A stretch of 14,376 nt of DNA from positions 1 to 14,376 of the forward strand of contig CAKQBK010000066.1 in assembly GCA_934216155.1 (NCBI GenBank), given 5' to 3'. Positions 13,305 through 14,376 of this stretch are shown piece by piece. Under the pieces are notes generated by a model. That model ran no database searches. It was not told where the DNA came from and saw only the letters and a program-made list of their open reading frames with translations. The stretch is from an uncultured Dialister sp. (GTDB lineage Bacteria; Bacillota; Negativicutes; Veillonellales; Dialisteraceae). Position 1 is the first letter of the stretch; each line of letters starts with the position of its first letter. A program made the translations under genes and the position numbers.

Positions 13305-13331
13305 GCGGCGCTTCCAAATTTGATGCGCCGC
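13305..13331. repeat. GC-rich flank hairpin, GCGGCGC type (right of copy 7)
   Basis: GCGGCGC (13305-13311) and GCGCCGC (13325-13331) form a perfect stem with a 13-nt loop, followed by CACCATC and heptamers. Confidence 0.85.
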
Positions 13332-13338
13332 CACCATC

Positions 13339-13369
13339 ACTCCTCACTCCTCATTCCTAACTCCTCACT
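13339..13369. repeat. Heptamer array, right layer of composite 7
   Basis: ACTCCTC, ACTCCTC, ATTCCTA, ACTCCTC, ACT: the inverse of the left array at 13041-13068. It ends two bases before the T-tract of the TetR gene's terminator. Confidence 0.88.
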
Positions 13370-13371
13370 AT

Positions 13372-13403
13372 AAAAAAAGGAGCCAGTGAAAATCACCAGC
13401 TCC
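13372..13403 (-). terminator. Intrinsic terminator of the TetR-family gene
   Basis: On the minus strand GGAGCTGGTG (13394-13403) pairs with CACTGGCTCC (13379-13388), with two G-T wobbles. A 5-nt loop and a run of seven T follow. It lies 18 bp after the stop codon. Confidence 0.88.
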
Positions 13404-13421
13404 CTGTTTTGTACTTATATA

Positions 13422-14093
13422 CTATTCTGCTACAGCCAAAATTTGATCTGCCATCTCTGTGCATTGTTCTTCTATGGATTCCATGAAACGCACGATATCT
13501 TTGATTTCTTTCTTCTTGATGCCCAGGCCTCCGAAGGTCACCATAGCCAGTTCTCTTCTAAGAAGTCGGCCTTCCAGCTGTTTATCAAAGAAGAAGGATT
13601 CGATGTAAGAGAGCATCGCCCCTTTGGAAAGAATCATCCGTGCATGATTTTCTTCTACTTTACAAGAACCGACGCAATCCACATCCTGTAAGAACCGTTC
13701 TTCCAAATCCAAATGTCTTCTGATTACATTTTCAAACAAAACTGGTTCTGCATAGGCTTCGTAATACAATTCTCTTAATACGTTATCTTTTTCGATAGCA
13801 AACCATTCCACAGCCATAATAGCAGCATACTGATACAATGGGGTCTGATCAGCAAAATGATCTTCCACAAGTCCTACTGTGACTTCCATCACATCATCCA
13901 CGATGGCAGAAAAAACAGCATCCTTATTTTCAAATAGATTATATATACTGCCAGACGTAATGCCCGACTCCTGTACAATTTGACGAATTGTCGTCTTCTT
14001 GTACCCCTGCTCGCTAAATAATTTTTTTGCTGTATCAAGAATTTTCTTCCTGACACCCAGCATTCGTACAGCTCTCGCTTCAGAATGTGCCAT
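13422..14093 (-). CDS. TetR/AcrR-family transcriptional regulator
   Basis: This is a cytoplasmic one-component repressor of 223 residues. The N-terminal DNA-binding domain spans about residues 12-62: VRKKILDTAKKLFSEQGYKK, then TTIRQIVQESGITSGSIYN (34-52), the helix-turn-helix, and LFENKDAVF (53-61). The remaining 160 residues are helical and would form the dimerisation and ligand-binding domain. They resemble no specific subfamily I can name, so the ligand is unknown. The ATG is supported by AAGGGG at a spacing of 8. A consensus promoter at 14200-14228 is overlapped by a perfect palindrome, which suggests autorepression. The usual partner (an efflux pump or enzyme gene) is not adjacent within the window. 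The MATE gene is too far away to be assigned. Confidence 0.93.
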   Translation of the reverse strand: MAHSEARAVRMLGVRKKILDTAKKLFSEQGYKKTTIRQIVQESGITSGSIYNLFENKDAVFSAIVDDVMEVTVGLVEDHFADQTPLYQYAAIMAVEWFAIEKDNVLRELYYEAYAEPVLFENVIRRHLDLEERFLQDVDCVGSCKVEENHARMILSKGAMLSYIESFFFDKQLEGRLLRRELAMVTFGGLGIKKKEIKDIVRFMESIEEQCTEMADQILAVAE

Positions 14094-14155
14094 GATTATG
14101 TCCCCTTTTCATGAACAAAATAGACAAAACTCCCATAATGTCTAAAAAATGAAAT

Positions 14156-14193
14156 AAACTCTTCCCCAATAATATATACGTATTCAAGAGTTT
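14156..14193. repeat. Inverted repeat in the TetR-gene leader
   Basis: AAACTCTT (14156-14163) and AAGAGTTT (14186-14193) form a perfect 8-bp inverted repeat with a 22-bp AT-rich interior. It lies just downstream of the predicted transcription start on the minus strand, so it would form a hairpin in the leader RNA. Confidence 0.5.
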
Positions 14194-14199
14194 GAAATT

Positions 14200-14236
14200 A
14201 TTATAAGAAAAATAAAACAGATTGTCAATTTGACAA
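14200..14236 (-). promoter_or_regulatory. Consensus promoter of the TetR gene with palindromic operator
   Basis: On the minus strand TTGACA (14223-14228), 17 bp, TATAAT (14200-14205): both hexamers are perfect. TTGTCAA (14222-14228) and TTGACAA (14230-14236) form a 7-1-7 palindrome covering the -35, the typical place for a TetR-type operator. That the encoded protein binds it is inference. Confidence 0.8.
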
Positions 14237-14301
14237 GCCATAAATCTTTGCAAGAACTGTTAGAGTGACAAAGTCTTCACTATACCTATGCTGCTATGCA
14301 A

Positions 14302-14376
14302 GGGTTCTCAGGGTTCTCAGGGTTCTCAGGGTTCTCAGGGTTCTCAGGGTTCTCAGGGTTCTCAGGGTTCTCAGGG
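14302..14376 (+). repeat. Perfect nonamer array GGGTTCTCA x8, cut by window edge
   Basis: Eight identical 9-bp units followed by GGG, with no mismatch, continue beyond the window. The same family is found at 2-28 (inverse) and 8504-8600. Confidence 0.97.

Overview
The window is a stretch of bacterial chromosome carrying nine protein-coding genes: greA, a potE-like antiporter, a UroD-family protein, a MATE exporter, a small transaldolase, a LysR regulator, argG-argH and a TetR regulator. The gene content fits an anaerobic Firmicute. Clear AAGGAG-type ribosome binding sites, sigma-A-like promoters of moderate AT content and the style of the proteins make me favour a member of the Negativicutes (Veillonellales, Dialister/Megasphaera-like). 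That placement is inference from overall character. No rRNA or marker gene in the window proves it.

Layout: 1-313, repeats; 314-787, greA (-); 788-2438, a long non-coding gap ending in a promoter and a roughly 230-nt structured leader; 2439-3782, potE-like putrescine/ornithine antiporter (+) with its own terminator; 4115-5146, UroD-family protein (-); 5607-6947, MATE exporter (-); 7325-7972, transaldolase (-); 8660-9574, LysR (+); 10106-12783, argG-argH (-), overlapping by 4 bp and preceded by a promoter with an ARG box; 13422-14093, TetR (-), with a consensus promoter overlapped by a palindrome; 14302-14376, a nonamer array running off the end. argG and argH make arginine from citrulline. 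The potE-like transporter handles ornithine and putrescine, so two loci touch arginine/polyamine metabolism, although no ornithine decarboxylase is present.

The most striking content lies between the genes. Every gap between neighbouring transcription units (seven of seven) holds exactly one full-length copy of a roughly 175-190 bp imperfect palindrome. Its outer arms read AAGGTTATTATTCTGC and the inverse, its inner arms are built of GGTTATAAA-type iterations, and it has a short asymmetric core. The better-preserved copies are nested in a larger symmetrical composite: heptanucleotide tandem repeats (TTAGGAA/AGTGAGG), then a GC-rich hairpin (GCGGCGC or GGGGCGC stems, with both sides changed together), then the palindrome, then the hairpin and heptamers again in inverse. 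The boundaries of these composites coincide with gene 3' ends. One heptamer supplies the MATE stop codon, another array starts at the base after the LysR stop, and a decayed hairpin covers the stop of the UroD-family gene. Three further families are a nonamer (GGGTTCTCA), a GTGACTG heptamer and a CTCGAGCTGCC hairpin. This layered repeat system is the best candidate for something undescribed here. No transposase, CRISPR array, tRNA or rRNA was seen.
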